Shown: piece by piece, positions 19,253 to 27,378 of the stretch
Layout: each line of letters opens with the position of its first letter
Numbering within the stretch: the first letter of the stretch is position 1
Assembly: GCF_963663645.1 (NCBI RefSeq)
Contig: NZ_OY760503.1
Span: 2,051,501-2,115,500, forward strand
Length of the DNA stretch: 64,000 nucleotides
Reading direction: 5' to 3'
From: an uncultured Trichococcus sp.
GTDB taxonomy: Bacteria; Bacillota; Bacilli; Lactobacillales; Aerococcaceae
Translations under genes and position numbers: made by a program
Notes under the pieces: model-generated
Database searches by the model: none
Seen by the model: the letters and a program-made list of their open reading frames with translations, nothing else
What the model was told of the DNA's origin: nothing

Positions 19253-19320
19253 AAAAAAAGCGAGAATGCATCATGCATCCTCGCTTTTTTTACAGTTGTC
19301 AAGTTGCTTAAGTTAATGAC
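19253..19320 (-). terminator. Duplicated terminator cassette, copy A (after telA)
   Basis: About 67 bases nearly identical to the reverse complement of 61494-61560. On the minus strand it reads GTCATTAACTTAAG..., then an AAAAAAGCGAGGATGCAT hairpin with flanking A- and T-runs. It starts 30 bases after the telA stop. The hairpin is a good bidirectional terminator. Confidence 0.85.
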
Positions 19321-19349
19321 CTTGCCCGAAAGGAGGCAGCCCTGTGTCT

Positions 19350-20573
19350 TCAGTGGAGTTGTTGTTCCTGCTGGTGGATATTCAACAGTTTGACTTTCAG
19401 ATCGTTCTCCATCAGAGACAGTTCTTTTTCGGCCTCTTTGCGTTTGATTCGGCCTTCTTGCTGGATCTTCAGCGTCTCTTCCAAGGTTTCGATCAGATCC
19501 TGTTGCGTCTGTTTGAGCGTTTCGATATCGATCACACCCCGTTCATTTTCTTTAGCGGTTTCGATGGCTGATATTTTCAACATTTCGGAGTTCTTGCGCA
19601 TCAGATCATTCGTGGTCTGGGATACTTGCCTTTGCGCCGTTACTGCATCCTTTTGGCGCAGAAGGGTAAGGGCGATGGCCACTTGGTTTTTCCATAAGGG
19701 AATGGCAGTGTGGATCGAGGATTGGATTTTTTCAGCCAATGCCTGGTTTGTGTTTTGGATCAAGCGGATCTGTGGCGCTTGCTGGATCGTCATTTGTCTG
19801 GTCAAACGCAAGTCATGGGTGCGTTTTTCAAGACGGTCAAGGAACTGTTTCAGATCGTTGACGATCTGCACATCCATTTGGCTTTGGGATGCTTCCGCAG
19901 CCTGGATCGCTTTCGGGATGGCATTTTTCTGAAGGTCCTCCATTTTCAATTCGCCGGCCGCGATGTAGATGTTCAGGGCTTCAAAATAATCCTTGTTTTT
20001 TTGGTAAAGCTGTTCCAGTGTGACGTTGTCATTGAGCAGGCCATTCTTTTCTTTATCCAGCTTGATCGCGATTTTATCGATTTGGGCACCTATCTTCTGG
20101 TATTTTGCCGTCATTTCATAGGCGGATTGTTTTACCTTGCCGAAGATTTTGCGGAAGACATTGTTGTCTTCTGCCCGCAGGTCTTCCGGCTTGGCTTCAT
20201 TGAGGCGATACATCAGATCGTTCAAGGAATCGCCGATTTCACCGGTGTCCTGATTCTGTACGTGGTCCAGCATCGAATGGGAAAATTCGCCCAGTTGTTT
20301 TTGGGCTGCAGCGCCATAGCTGATGATGGCTTGCATATTATTTTCATCGATTTGGCCGGCTAACGCCAACGCTTGTTTTTGCCTTTCCTCCGGCAAACGA
20401 TCGATCAGCCGATCCGGATGGGGCTCCTCGGCCGCGGCTTCGGCTGCATCTGCAACGACTGCCGGCTGAGCAAATGGATCCGAAAAAGGATTGGCCAGCA
20501 AATCGTCCAATTCTTGATTGACATCCTTGCTGTCAGTTTGTTTATTTTGTCCGGTAGCATCAAATTGGTCCAT
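19350..20573 (-). CDS. TelA/YaaN family toxic-anion-resistance protein
   Basis: Cytoplasmic, mostly alpha-helical protein of 407 residues with an acidic N-terminal tail and long coiled-coil-like helices. The TelA core ([17 protein letters not shown]) is well conserved. The family was named for tellurite resistance, but its normal role is unclear and probably membrane or envelope stress. The XpaC-like gene lies 11 bases upstream in the same operon, the conserved xpaC-yaaN pair. Confidence 0.9.
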   Translation of the reverse strand: MDQFDATGQNKQTDSKDVNQELDDLLANPFSDPFAQPAVVADAAEAAAEEPHPDRLIDRLPEERQKQALALAGQIDENNMQAIISYGAAAQKQLGEFSHSMLDHVQNQDTGEIGDSLNDLMYRLNEAKPEDLRAEDNNVFRKIFGKVKQSAYEMTAKYQKIGAQIDKIAIKLDKEKNGLLNDNVTLEQLYQKNKDYFEALNIYIAAGELKMEDLQKNAIPKAIQAAEASQSQMDVQIVNDLKQFLDRLEKRTHDLRLTRQMTIQQAPQIRLIQNTNQALAEKIQSSIHTAIPLWKNQVAIALTLLRQKDAVTAQRQVSQTTNDLMRKNSEMLKISAIETAKENERGVIDIETLKQTQQDLIETLEETLKIQQEGRIKRKEAEKELSLMENDLKVKLLNIHQQEQQLH

Positions 20574-20584
20574 CAGTATTCCCC

Positions 20585-21304
20585 CTATAGTTCTTCGTCC
20601 AAAGCGTTTGCATTGCTCTTTCCTTCATTATCCCTTTTCAAAACTTGCTTTGCAAGTTCCAACTCGATATCCATATCTTCGATATCATTGGACATGAAGC
20701 GAACGTAATCTTCGCCGATGAGGCGGCACATATCATCGATTGTTTTGGCGCAGGTATCCAAGGCTGTGTAGGTTTCTTTCGTTTTGGCAACGTGGCCATC
20801 GATGGCGATGTATTTTTCCGTCAGCTCTTTCAGGCTGGGAAGGTTCGTATACAGGAATTTATCGACTTCGTGCAGTCGGTTAGGCTGATTGACGATATTT
20901 TTGAAGAAATCCTTCAGTATGTCCACCGTATCGTTGCGTGCCGCGATAGCCTTCAATTTTGAGCGCTGCTGCAGATTGGCTTCGATGTCTTGGATCGTAG
21001 TTTTGGCTTGATCCATTGTGTGTCGGAAATAGGCAATCTGTTCCTTGGTCATCCCTTTTGAATGGTAGAAGGCTTCTTTGTCGGCGCTCACTTTTCCGAG
21101 TGTGCCTCTCTGTTTTTTGGTCTTGCGCGACCATTGCATCCTTCCGCCGTTTTGGACGTAATACAGGAAAACACCCAAGCCGATGGTCATCGCAATCGAA
21201 GTCCAGAAATCGAATTCGAAGATGAAAAAGAAAACCACTAATGCAATCAAGCAGACTACGCTGGAAAACGTGTATTTCAATATATCTTTGATGTTGCTCC
21301 ACAT
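20585..21304 (-). CDS. xpaC: XpaC-like 5-bromo-4-chloroindolyl phosphate hydrolysis family protein
   Basis: A 239-residue protein with two N-terminal membrane segments (about 12-29 and 34-50) and a helical cytoplasmic domain. The start is ATG 21304 after AAGGAGGAAAA; a longer in-frame start at 21337 spans that site. The family name comes from an indirect phosphatase phenotype in Bacillus, so the true activity is unknown. It is cotranscribed with the TelA-like gene. An extended -10 (TGC then TAAAAT, minus strand) lies just upstream. Confidence 0.87.
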   Translation of the reverse strand: MWSNIKDILKYTFSSVVCLIALVVFFFIFEFDFWTSIAMTIGLGVFLYYVQNGGRMQWSRKTKKQRGTLGKVSADKEAFYHSKGMTKEQIAYFRHTMDQAKTTIQDIEANLQQRSKLKAIAARNDTVDILKDFFKNIVNQPNRLHEVDKFLYTNLPSLKELTEKYIAIDGHVAKTKETYTALDTCAKTIDDMCRLIGEDYVRFMSNDIEDMDIELELAKQVLKRDNEGKSNANALDEEL

Positions 21305-21447
21305 AAAATTTTCCTCCTTTGATAACGTGCTGTTCACTTTGTATGTGCTTATGCTATTATTTTAGCACAAAAGCCTATCGGGCACCTATCGGCCGAAAGG
21401 ATGATTTTCACCGCCAACACTCATTTTGGCTGAATCTATCGAGGCTC

Positions 21448-21477
21448 TTGTAAATAGCGGAAAAGATAGGTTATGAT
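21448..21477 (+). promoter_or_regulatory. Promoter of nudF
   Basis: TTGTAA (21448-21453), an 18-bp spacer and TATGAT (21472-21477), divergent from xpaC. Confidence 0.65.
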
Positions 21478-21515
21478 TATACGTGATGAGGATAGCAGAT
21501 AGGGAGGTACAAAAA

Positions 21516-22076
21516 ATGGAATTTGAAGAAAAAACATTGAAAAGCGAAAAAATATTTGACGGTGTCTTGCTGCATTTGGTGAGGGAAGAGGTGCTGCTGC
21601 CGAATGGAAAAACTTCAGTCAGAGAGATGATCAGGCATCCGGGTGCGGTAGCGATGATACCGTTCACTTCCGACGGCAAAATGGTCATGGTCAGGCAGTT
21701 CCGGAAACCATTGGACCGGACTGTTGTCGAAATCCCGGCAGGCAAATTGGAGACTTCCGATACGGAACCTTTGCTGGCGGCGATCCGTGAGCTTGAGGAA
21801 GAGACGGATTATCGTGCGGAAAAATGGTCCGAATTGACGGTTTTTTATCCGACTCCGGCTTATTTGGATGAGCGGATCACAATCTATTTGGCGGAAGGTT
21901 TGACGAAAGTCGAAAATTCCTTGCCGATGGATGAGGATGAATTCATCGAAATCTTGGAGTTGACCTACGAAGAAGCGAAAGCTTTGCAGGAATCCGGAGA
22001 AATCTGCGATTCGAAAACAATCTATGCCATGCTGTATTGGGAGATGCGTCTTTTGCGGGAAAGAATAGAGGGATAG
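21516..22076 (+). CDS. nudF: ADP-ribose pyrophosphatase (Nudix hydrolase)
   Basis: Hydrolyses ADP-ribose to AMP and ribose 5-phosphate. The start is ATG 21516 (MEFEEKTLKSEKIF) after GGGAGG; an upstream GTG at 21483 is in frame but lies next to the -10. The Nudix box is readable (GKL...AAIRELEEETDY) with the REXXEE core intact; the spacing to its first Glu is slightly off and the terminal Gly is Asp. Length 186 is typical. The next gene starts 2 bases after the stop. Confidence 0.9.
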   Translation: MEFEEKTLKSEKIFDGVLLHLVREEVLLPNGKTSVREMIRHPGAVAMIPFTSDGKMVMVRQFRKPLDRTVVEIPAGKLETSDTEPLLAAIRELEEETDYRAEKWSELTVFYPTPAYLDERITIYLAEGLTKVENSLPMDEDEFIEILELTYEEAKALQESGEICDSKTIYAMLYWEMRLLRERIEG

Positions 22077-22077
22077 T

Positions 22078-22485
22078 ATGCCAGAACCAAAAAAACCGCT
22101 GATCACCCGGGAACGTTATCGTCAGTACAAAAGGGACCAAACAACAAAACCGGTGACAGATGAAAAGAAAACCGCTCCGCAGGCAAAAGCTGCCGAGCGT
22201 TCCGCCCCGGCTAAGGAAAAGAACACCAAGCCGCCTTCTGCCTCTGCGGGTGCGAAAAGCAGTCTCGCGAACGAAAAGAAAAGGTCGGAGAACGGCAAAA
22301 AAGCCAAGGCCGCCAAGCCAAAAGCGAAGCTGTTCCGGAAGGCCGAAAAACCGGCATCTTCAACAAAGGTACAGCGTTTGACTGATAAAGAAAGAGGCAG
22401 AAAACTGGACAGCTATCTGAACAAAGCCATCCTGATCGTCATCTTGTTGATCATCTTGGTTTTTGCGATAGCCTTCGTCTTATGA
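22078..22485 (+). CDS. Lys/Ala-rich tail-anchored protein of unknown function
   Basis: A 135-residue protein I cannot assign to a named family. The first ~110 residues are polar, low-complexity and very basic (Lys, Ala, Pro, Ser), probably disordered; the last 19 (about 117-135, AILIVILLIILVFAIAFVL) form one membrane helix at the extreme C-terminus. It is coupled to nudF (ATG 2 bases after the stop) and followed by mtn after 33 bases. It could bind nucleic acid or acidic lipid headgroups at the membrane; that is inference from charge only. Confidence 0.8.
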   Translation: MPEPKKPLITRERYRQYKRDQTTKPVTDEKKTAPQAKAAERSAPAKEKNTKPPSASAGAKSSLANEKKRSENGKKAKAAKPKAKLFRKAEKPASSTKVQRLTDKERGRKLDSYLNKAILIVILLIILVFAIAFVL

Positions 22486-22518
22486 CCTAACAATGCAGCT
22501 ACAAGGAAGGAAACACTC

Positions 22519-23205
22519 ATGATCGGAATTATCGGAGCAATGGAAGAAGAAAACCGTATTTTGTTGGAAAATATGACAGAAAAAACAGAGGAAACACATT
22601 TCCACCTCGCTTTTACAAGAGGGAAAATCGAAAATCAGGATGTGGTATTGGTGCAGTCCGGCATCGGAAAAGTCAACTCGGCCATAGCGACCGCCTTCAT
22701 CATCGATCGTTATCATCCCGAATTTGTCATCAACACCGGTTCAGCCGGGGGATTGAACGCAGCTTTGCATGTGGGCGATGTCGTTGTAGCGGATAAGGTT
22801 GCCTATCATGATGTCGACGCTACCGCTTTCGGCTATTCTGTGGGGCAAGTGCCTCAGATGCCGCATTATTATACGGCTGATGCAAAAATCATTGAAAAGA
22901 TTAAGCAGGCTGCTGAAAAAGTCGGCTTGCATGCTGTCCAGGGGACGATTGTGTCAAGCGATTCCTTCATCGCATCCGAAAGCGGCACAAGCCGCATCAA
23001 GGAACATTTCCCTGATGCCTATGCGACCGAAATGGAGGGCGCATCGATAGCCCAGGCTTGCTACGTATTGGGGACACCCTTCGCAATCATCCGCGCCATT
23101 TCTGACGGAGCAAGCGATGGCGCGGCGCTGACGTTCGACGAATTCATCGTCGAAGCCGGAAAGAAATCCGCGGAAATGGTCATCGAATTACTTAAAAACA
23201 GCTAA
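22519..23205 (+). CDS. mtn: 5'-methylthioadenosine/S-adenosylhomocysteine nucleosidase
   Basis: Cleaves adenine from MTA and S-adenosylhomocysteine. In many Firmicutes it feeds the activated methyl cycle and AI-2 formation, though no luxS is in this window. Begins MIGIIGAMEEE; the substrate and catalytic motifs EMEGASIAQ and the Asp of AISDGASDG are intact. Length 228 is normal. It is probably the last gene of the nudF operon. Confidence 0.96.
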   Translation: MIGIIGAMEEENRILLENMTEKTEETHFHLAFTRGKIENQDVVLVQSGIGKVNSAIATAFIIDRYHPEFVINTGSAGGLNAALHVGDVVVADKVAYHDVDATAFGYSVGQVPQMPHYYTADAKIIEKIKQAAEKVGLHAVQGTIVSSDSFIASESGTSRIKEHFPDAYATEMEGASIAQACYVLGTPFAIIRAISDGASDGAALTFDEFIVEAGKKSAEMVIELLKNS

Positions 23206-23288
23206 GAATAGGGGCCTTCCGGGAAAAAGCCCAGTCGATAAAAAATGGGCATTGCGGCATTTTCCAGTTCTTTGGGAGCAGGGATTGA

Positions 23289-23322
23289 ACCACTCAACCG
23301 AAAATGGCTGAGTGGTTTTTCT
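23289..23322 (+). terminator. Terminator after mtn
   Basis: An 8-bp stem (23289-23296 with 23309-23316) followed by TTTTTCTC. Confidence 0.7.
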
Positions 23323-23370
23323 CTCTGCTGCAGCAGGATGCTGGAACTATAAAAAAGAAAGGGCTTAATG

Positions 23371-23400
23371 TTGTAAGGGCTTTTCAAAGTATTGTACAAT
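23371..23400 (+). promoter_or_regulatory. Promoter of the HerA-like gene
   Basis: TTGTAA (23371-23376), an 18-bp spacer and TACAAT (23395-23400), 35 bases before the start codon. Confidence 0.75.
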
Positions 23401-23434
23401 AGGGGTGAAATGTCAGGCTAAGGAGGAGTTTTGG

Positions 23435-24943
23435 ATGCGCCAAGAACTGGTGATCGGACAAGGGGACAAACCGGCAATCATCCATATGAGCAAGCTGAAT
23501 CGCCATGGCTTGATAGCCGGAGCGACCGGAACGGGTAAAACGGTGACGTTGAAAGTGATAGCGGAACAGTTGAGTAAAGCCGGTATTCCGGTATTTCTTG
23601 CGGACGTCAAAGGTGATTTGGCGAGCATTGCGGAGCCAGGCGAGTTGAGCGAAAAAATAATGGAACGGGTAACGAAACTGCAGCCGGAGGATTTTGAGCC
23701 GCGCGCTTTTCCCGTTGAACTCTTGGACATCTTTGGGTCGAACGGCGTGCCTGTGCGGACGACTATTTCCGATATGGGTCCGATTCTTTTGTCACGTCTG
23801 TTGGGACTCAATGAAACCCAAGAAGGGGTCATGAACATCGCGTTCAAAGTGGCCGATGAGAAACAACTCCTGCTCATCGACATCAAAGATTTACGGGCAA
23901 TCCTGAATTTTGTCGGAGACAACGCGACAGAGCTTCGCCGTGAATACGGCAATATTTCAAAGCAATCGATCGGCGCGATCTTAAGGGGCCTGCTGGTGAT
24001 CGAAGAACAGGGCGGCAATCTTTTCTTTGGGGAGCCGATGTTCGATATCCAGGATTTATTGAAAACAGATGCAGAAGGGCGCGGTTATGTGAACATTCTG
24101 ATGGCGAACCGCCTGTTCATGTCGCCAAAACTCTATTCGACCTTCCTGCTGTGGTTCCTTTCGGAGCTGTATGAACAATTGCCGGAAGTCGGGGACCTTG
24201 AAAAACCAAAGATTGTCTTCTTTTTTGATGAAGCGCATGTCCTTTTTCAGGACGTTCCGGATGTGCTTGAGGAAAAAATCGAACTCATTGTCCGGCTCAT
24301 CCGTTCCAAGGGGGTCGGGGTCTATTTTGTGACGCAAAATCCCACCGACCTGCCGAATGACATCTTGAGCCAATTGGGAAACAAAATTCAGCATGCTTTG
24401 CGTGCCTTTACGCCTAAGGAACAGAAGACCGTCAAAGCTGTCGCCGAAACGTTCCGGCAGGTGGAGGGGGAAGAATTGGACAAGAAATTGACGGAGCTGA
24501 AGGTCGGTGAAGCGCTGGTCTCCTTTCTCGATCCGGAAGGAATTCCCGGCTATGTTCAGCAAGTCATGATTTATCCTCCGGAGAGCAAAATGGGCATCCT
24601 GGATCCGCTCGTCAAAGAAGAAAAGATCAACCGTTCTTTGCTGTATTACAAATACAGCGAGGCAATCGACAGGGAATCCTCCTATGAACAACTGCAGCGG
24701 TTGGCGGAAATCAAAGCGATTGAGTTGGAAGAAAATGAAGAGCTTGCCGCAAGGGACAGGGAAAAAGCCGAACAGTTGAAGCAACTGGAAAAAGAGCGGC
24801 AAAAAGAACAAACCCAGCAAAAACGAGCGAGCAGTTCCCGCGATTCCACGATGGACAGATTCACAAAAAATTTGATGTCGCAAGTAGGCCGGGAAGTTGG
24901 CCGTGTCATCTCCCGCGGCATCTTAGGCATCCTGAAAAAATAA
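23435..24943 (+). CDS. HerA-like helicase/ATPase (DUF853, YjgR type)
   Basis: A 502-residue P-loop ATPase of the HerA/FtsK-like class. Start at ATG 23435 after AGGAGGAG. Walker A GATGTGKT at residues 29-36, Walker B IVFFFDEAH, and a sensor region (GVYFVTQNPTDLP). A charged coiled coil (about 400-470) precedes a hydrophobic C-terminal segment (VGRVISRGILGIL). Members are thought to translocate DNA or remodel nucleoprotein, but the cellular role is not settled. Single gene with its own promoter. Confidence 0.88.
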   Translation: MRQELVIGQGDKPAIIHMSKLNRHGLIAGATGTGKTVTLKVIAEQLSKAGIPVFLADVKGDLASIAEPGELSEKIMERVTKLQPEDFEPRAFPVELLDIFGSNGVPVRTTISDMGPILLSRLLGLNETQEGVMNIAFKVADEKQLLLIDIKDLRAILNFVGDNATELRREYGNISKQSIGAILRGLLVIEEQGGNLFFGEPMFDIQDLLKTDAEGRGYVNILMANRLFMSPKLYSTFLLWFLSELYEQLPEVGDLEKPKIVFFFDEAHVLFQDVPDVLEEKIELIVRLIRSKGVGVYFVTQNPTDLPNDILSQLGNKIQHALRAFTPKEQKTVKAVAETFRQVEGEELDKKLTELKVGEALVSFLDPEGIPGYVQQVMIYPPESKMGILDPLVKEEKINRSLLYYKYSEAIDRESSYEQLQRLAEIKAIELEENEELAARDREKAEQLKQLEKERQKEQTQQKRASSSRDSTMDRFTKNLMSQVGREVGRVISRGILGILKK

Positions 24944-25048
24944 AACCCGAACGAAGGGGCTGTCTCGAAAATGAGTCAGCTTCTTCTTTCTGGTATGCTG
25001 CTATGATTGTCTGGTCTTGGGTTCAAGATTATGATTGTGACCGACCGC

Positions 25049-25210
25049 GATTCCCCGTCAAAATGGTTTTGACGGGGAATCTCGTGTTGTCCGTGGACGT
25101 TTTTCCCCGCCAAGGTGGTTTTGGCGGGTTATCTGACCGGGATTTGAGTTGATTTTCCCCACCTAAACCGCTTTTGGCGGGTTATTTCTGAGTATTTTCA
25201 TTCATTTCCC
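25049..25210. repeat. Tandem array of palindromes, 52 bp pitch (array 2)
   Basis: TTCCCC starts at 25051, 25103 and 25155, exactly 52 bp apart, with a relic (TTCCC) at 25206. Unit 1 forms a perfect 15-bp stem (25049-25063 with 25067-25081). Unit 2 keeps the stem through a paired change (GTC/GAC becomes GCC/GGC). Unit 3 is degenerate. Sequence is unrelated to the array at 19107-19245, but the pitch is the same. Confidence 0.8.
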
Positions 25211-25216
25211 AAATCG

Positions 25217-25278
25217 AAGGGGCTGTATCAAACCAGAAAGTACTATTCTGGTTTGATACAGCCCCTTTGTTTTGGCTT
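25217..25278 (+). terminator. Terminator with a perfect 22-bp stem
   Basis: 25217-25238 pairs without a mismatch with 25246-25267 around a 7-base loop, and a T-rich tail follows. Its left arm motif CGAAGGGGCTGT also occurs near 24951, just after the HerA-like stop, without a partner. Confidence 0.85.
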
Positions 25279-25355
25279 TTTGGGGACGTCAGACATTGAG
25301 GTGACGCTTTCATTGGAATCACTTACTTTTTTTCATGGAAATCTCATATTTGGTA

Positions 25356-25384
25356 TTGTGTTTTATTTCCGCATCCGGTAGAAT
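25356..25384 (+). promoter_or_regulatory. Promoter of the iron-siderophore transporter operon
   Basis: TTGTGT (25356-25361), a 17-bp spacer and TAGAAT (25379-25384). Transcription would begin near 25391, just before the Fur boxes. Confidence 0.7.
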
Positions 25385-25400
25385 AGCACCTATACCATTA

Positions 25401-25436
25401 AATGAGAATGATTCTCAATTAGAATCGTTCTCATTA
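25401..25436 (+). promoter_or_regulatory. Double Fur box
   Basis: AATGAGAATGATTCTCA and AGAATCGTTCTCATT form two overlapping inverted repeats of the known 7-1-7 Fur type right after the predicted transcription start. This predicts repression of the transporter when iron is plentiful. Confidence 0.85.
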
Positions 25437-25465
25437 AGGAGTTGCTTTTGGAAGATGGTGAATAG

Positions 25466-26419
25466 ATGTTGAAGAAATTATTGCTTGTTCTGATTTTGAT
25501 GGGGGCGATTGTGCTTTCCCTTGGGGTAGGGACCGCTGCGTTTTCGCTGGAACAGTTTCTGGTCGGAAGCAACACGGACCGTTTGATCTTATTGTCGTCG
25601 CGGCTGCCGAGGACCCTTACGGTTCTCTTGGCTGGAGCGGGCTTGTCCTTATCCGGGCTGATCATGCAATCATTGACGCAGAACCGATTTGCCGCTCCTG
25701 ATACAGTCGGAACGGTGGATGCGGCGAGAGTCGGCATGCTGTGCGGTATGATTTTCTTTCCGGGTTTATCGGTTGTGGGGAAGATGACTCTTTCCTTTAT
25801 CTTTGCGGCGGCGGGGACGTTCCTGTTTTTGCTGGTGGTAAATCGCTTGCCTTTCAAGAGCCAGATGACGATCCCTTTGCTGGGGTTGATGTATGGAAAT
25901 ATTTTGGGAGGCATCGCCAACTTTTTTGCCTTCCGCTTCAACGTCACGCAAAATCTTTCCGCCTGGATGCAAGGGGATTTCTCGTTGGTGATCAAAGGGC
26001 AATATGAGGGGATGTACCTCATTTTCCTGTTGTTTTTGGCACTTTTTTATTTTGCCGATCATTTTACGATTGCGCGCTTCGGGAAAGACGCGGCCAAAAA
26101 CCTCGGCCTGCCTTTTGAAGCCTTCTTGTTCATCGGGACGCTGTTCGTGTCCCTGGCTGTTGCGGTCATCCTGAGCACGGTCGGCAACCTGCCGTTTTTG
26201 GGAGTCATCATCCCGAACCTCGTATCGTCGCGCTTCGGCGATAATATCCGCAATACCCACGGCAAGGTAGCGCTGTTCGGAGCGGTTTTCCTGTTGCTGT
26301 GCGACGTCTTTGCGCGTTCGGTCATCCCACCGTACGAAATTCCGGTGGAAACGGTGCTGGGTGTTTTCGGCGGCGGCATGTTCTTATGGCTGTTGCTGAA
26401 GGGAGGGCGGACGGCATGA
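25466..26419 (+). CDS. yclN: Iron-siderophore ABC transporter permease (YclN-like)
   Basis: FecCD-family permease of 317 residues with about nine hydrophobic segments. The hallmark LPRTLTVLLAGAGLSLSGLIMQ lies near residue 50-70 (in two parts, LPRTL and AGLSLSGLIMQ). It forms a heterodimer with the next gene. Its stop overlaps the next start by 4 bases. Closest in layout to the Bacillus YclNOPQ petrobactin system; the actual siderophore here is not known. Confidence 0.9.
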   Translation: MLKKLLLVLILMGAIVLSLGVGTAAFSLEQFLVGSNTDRLILLSSRLPRTLTVLLAGAGLSLSGLIMQSLTQNRFAAPDTVGTVDAARVGMLCGMIFFPGLSVVGKMTLSFIFAAAGTFLFLLVVNRLPFKSQMTIPLLGLMYGNILGGIANFFAFRFNVTQNLSAWMQGDFSLVIKGQYEGMYLIFLLFLALFYFADHFTIARFGKDAAKNLGLPFEAFLFIGTLFVSLAVAVILSTVGNLPFLGVIIPNLVSSRFGDNIRNTHGKVALFGAVFLLLCDVFARSVIPPYEIPVETVLGVFGGGMFLWLLLKGGRTA

Positions 26420-27378
26420 AGAACGTGTTGAAAAACCGCATCAGCATGAAACGGTTGGCCGTGATTGCTGTGGCATTGGCTTTCCTTTATTTTTTCTGGA
26501 ACCAAGGGTATGGTAATTTGTTCATCATGAAGTTGCGGAGCGCGAAGCTATTGACATTTGCGGTCATCAGCATCAGCACAGCCTTTGCGACGGTCAGCTT
26601 TCAGACAGTCGTGCACAGCAATTTTTTGACTCCCGGCATTCTTGGGGTCGAAGCCTTCTACCGTCTTCTGCAGACGATGTTGCTGTTCTTCAGTTTCTCG
26701 CTGCTGGGCAGTCAATTGAATGCGGAATGGCAGTTCATTTCCCTGATGTTCCTGATGCTGGGCAGTTACTTTTTGCTGTACCGGCTTTCTTGGAACCGGA
26801 AAAATTACGATATGCAGGTCATCCTGATGATCGGGCTCGTCATGGGGACCTTCTTCAACAGCATCAGCTCCTTTATGCAAGTGCTGATGGATCCGAATGA
26901 GTACGACAAGCTGCAGACGAAGCTGTATGCGAGTTTTCAGAACATCAATGATTCCGTACTTGTTTTGGCTGTTCCGATCGCCTTGTTTTCGATCATCAGT
27001 CTGTGGCGCAAGCGAAAGGTATTGGAGGTTTTGGGACTGGGGATACAGACAGCCAAAAATTTAGGGGTCGCTGTCGAAAGGGAGACGAAACTCACTTTCA
27101 TGCATGTCATCCTGTTGACGACGGTCTCAGCGGCGCTCGTCGGACCGGTGATGTTTCTCGGCTTCGTGGCGGCGAACATCGCTTATCGGCTGTTCAGGAC
27201 CTATTCTCTGAATTACCTATTGCCTGGTGCGAGTCTGCTCAGTTTCGTGATGGTCGTGGCCGGACAATTCCTGGCGGAAGAAGTCTTCAAGCTGCAAACG
27301 AATTTGAGCATTCTGGTCGAACTGTTCGGGGGAATCTATTTCTTTTGGTTATTATGGAAGGAAAGGAGCAAATTATGA
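26416..27378 (+). CDS. yclO: Iron-siderophore ABC transporter permease (YclO-like)
   Basis: Second FecCD-type permease, 320 residues. Start at ATG 26416, which overlaps the yclN stop (ATGA); an open frame extending back to 26299 is overlap only. Hydrophobic throughout, with the EAA-like cytoplasmic loop near GIQTAKNLGVAVERE that contacts the ATPase. Ends in an ATGA overlap with the ATPase gene. Confidence 0.9.
   Translation: MKNVLKNRISMKRLAVIAVALAFLYFFWNQGYGNLFIMKLRSAKLLTFAVISISTAFATVSFQTVVHSNFLTPGILGVEAFYRLLQTMLLFFSFSLLGSQLNAEWQFISLMFLMLGSYFLLYRLSWNRKNYDMQVILMIGLVMGTFFNSISSFMQVLMDPNEYDKLQTKLYASFQNINDSVLVLAVPIALFSIISLWRKRKVLEVLGLGIQTAKNLGVAVERETKLTFMHVILLTTVSAALVGPVMFLGFVAANIAYRLFRTYSLNYLLPGASLLSFVMVVAGQFLAEEVFKLQTNLSILVELFGGIYFFWLLWKERSKL

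Larger units (their letters stand above)
18863..19349. other. 487-base gene-free stretch between telA and the GlsB-like gene
   Basis: It holds the minus-strand promoter of the GlsB-like gene (-10 at 18931-18936), a tandem palindrome array (19107-19245) and the telA terminator cassette (19253-19320). Short open frames on both strands exist only because the array repeats in frame. I see nothing in 18961-19100. Confidence 0.6.
24944..25465. other. 522-base gene-free stretch between the HerA-like gene and the iron transporter
   Basis: It contains a palindrome array (25051-25210), a 22-bp perfect terminator stem (25217-25267) with a half copy of its left arm at about 24951-24965, and the iron-regulated promoter with Fur boxes (25356-25436). 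I see nothing in 24980-25045. Confidence 0.6.

Noticed and set aside
19061-19393. Short open frames on both strands over array 1
   Set aside because: Their apparent repeat peptides simply mirror the 51-52 bp DNA repeat, there is no ribosome site, and the plus-strand frame runs through the telA terminator into the telA gene.
19350-21304. Acquired tellurite-resistance island
   Set aside because: Only the chromosomal xpaC-telA pair is present, without tellurite operon genes, mobile elements or a change of base composition.
23271-23295. tRNA-like 3' end on the minus strand (GGTTCAATCC...)
   Set aside because: The flanking bases do not form a T-stem or acceptor stem; they belong to the mtn terminator.
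25049-25210. CRISPR array
   Set aside because: The unit itself is palindromic and degenerate, the intervals are about 19 bases and no cas genes are nearby. The same applies to 19107-19245.
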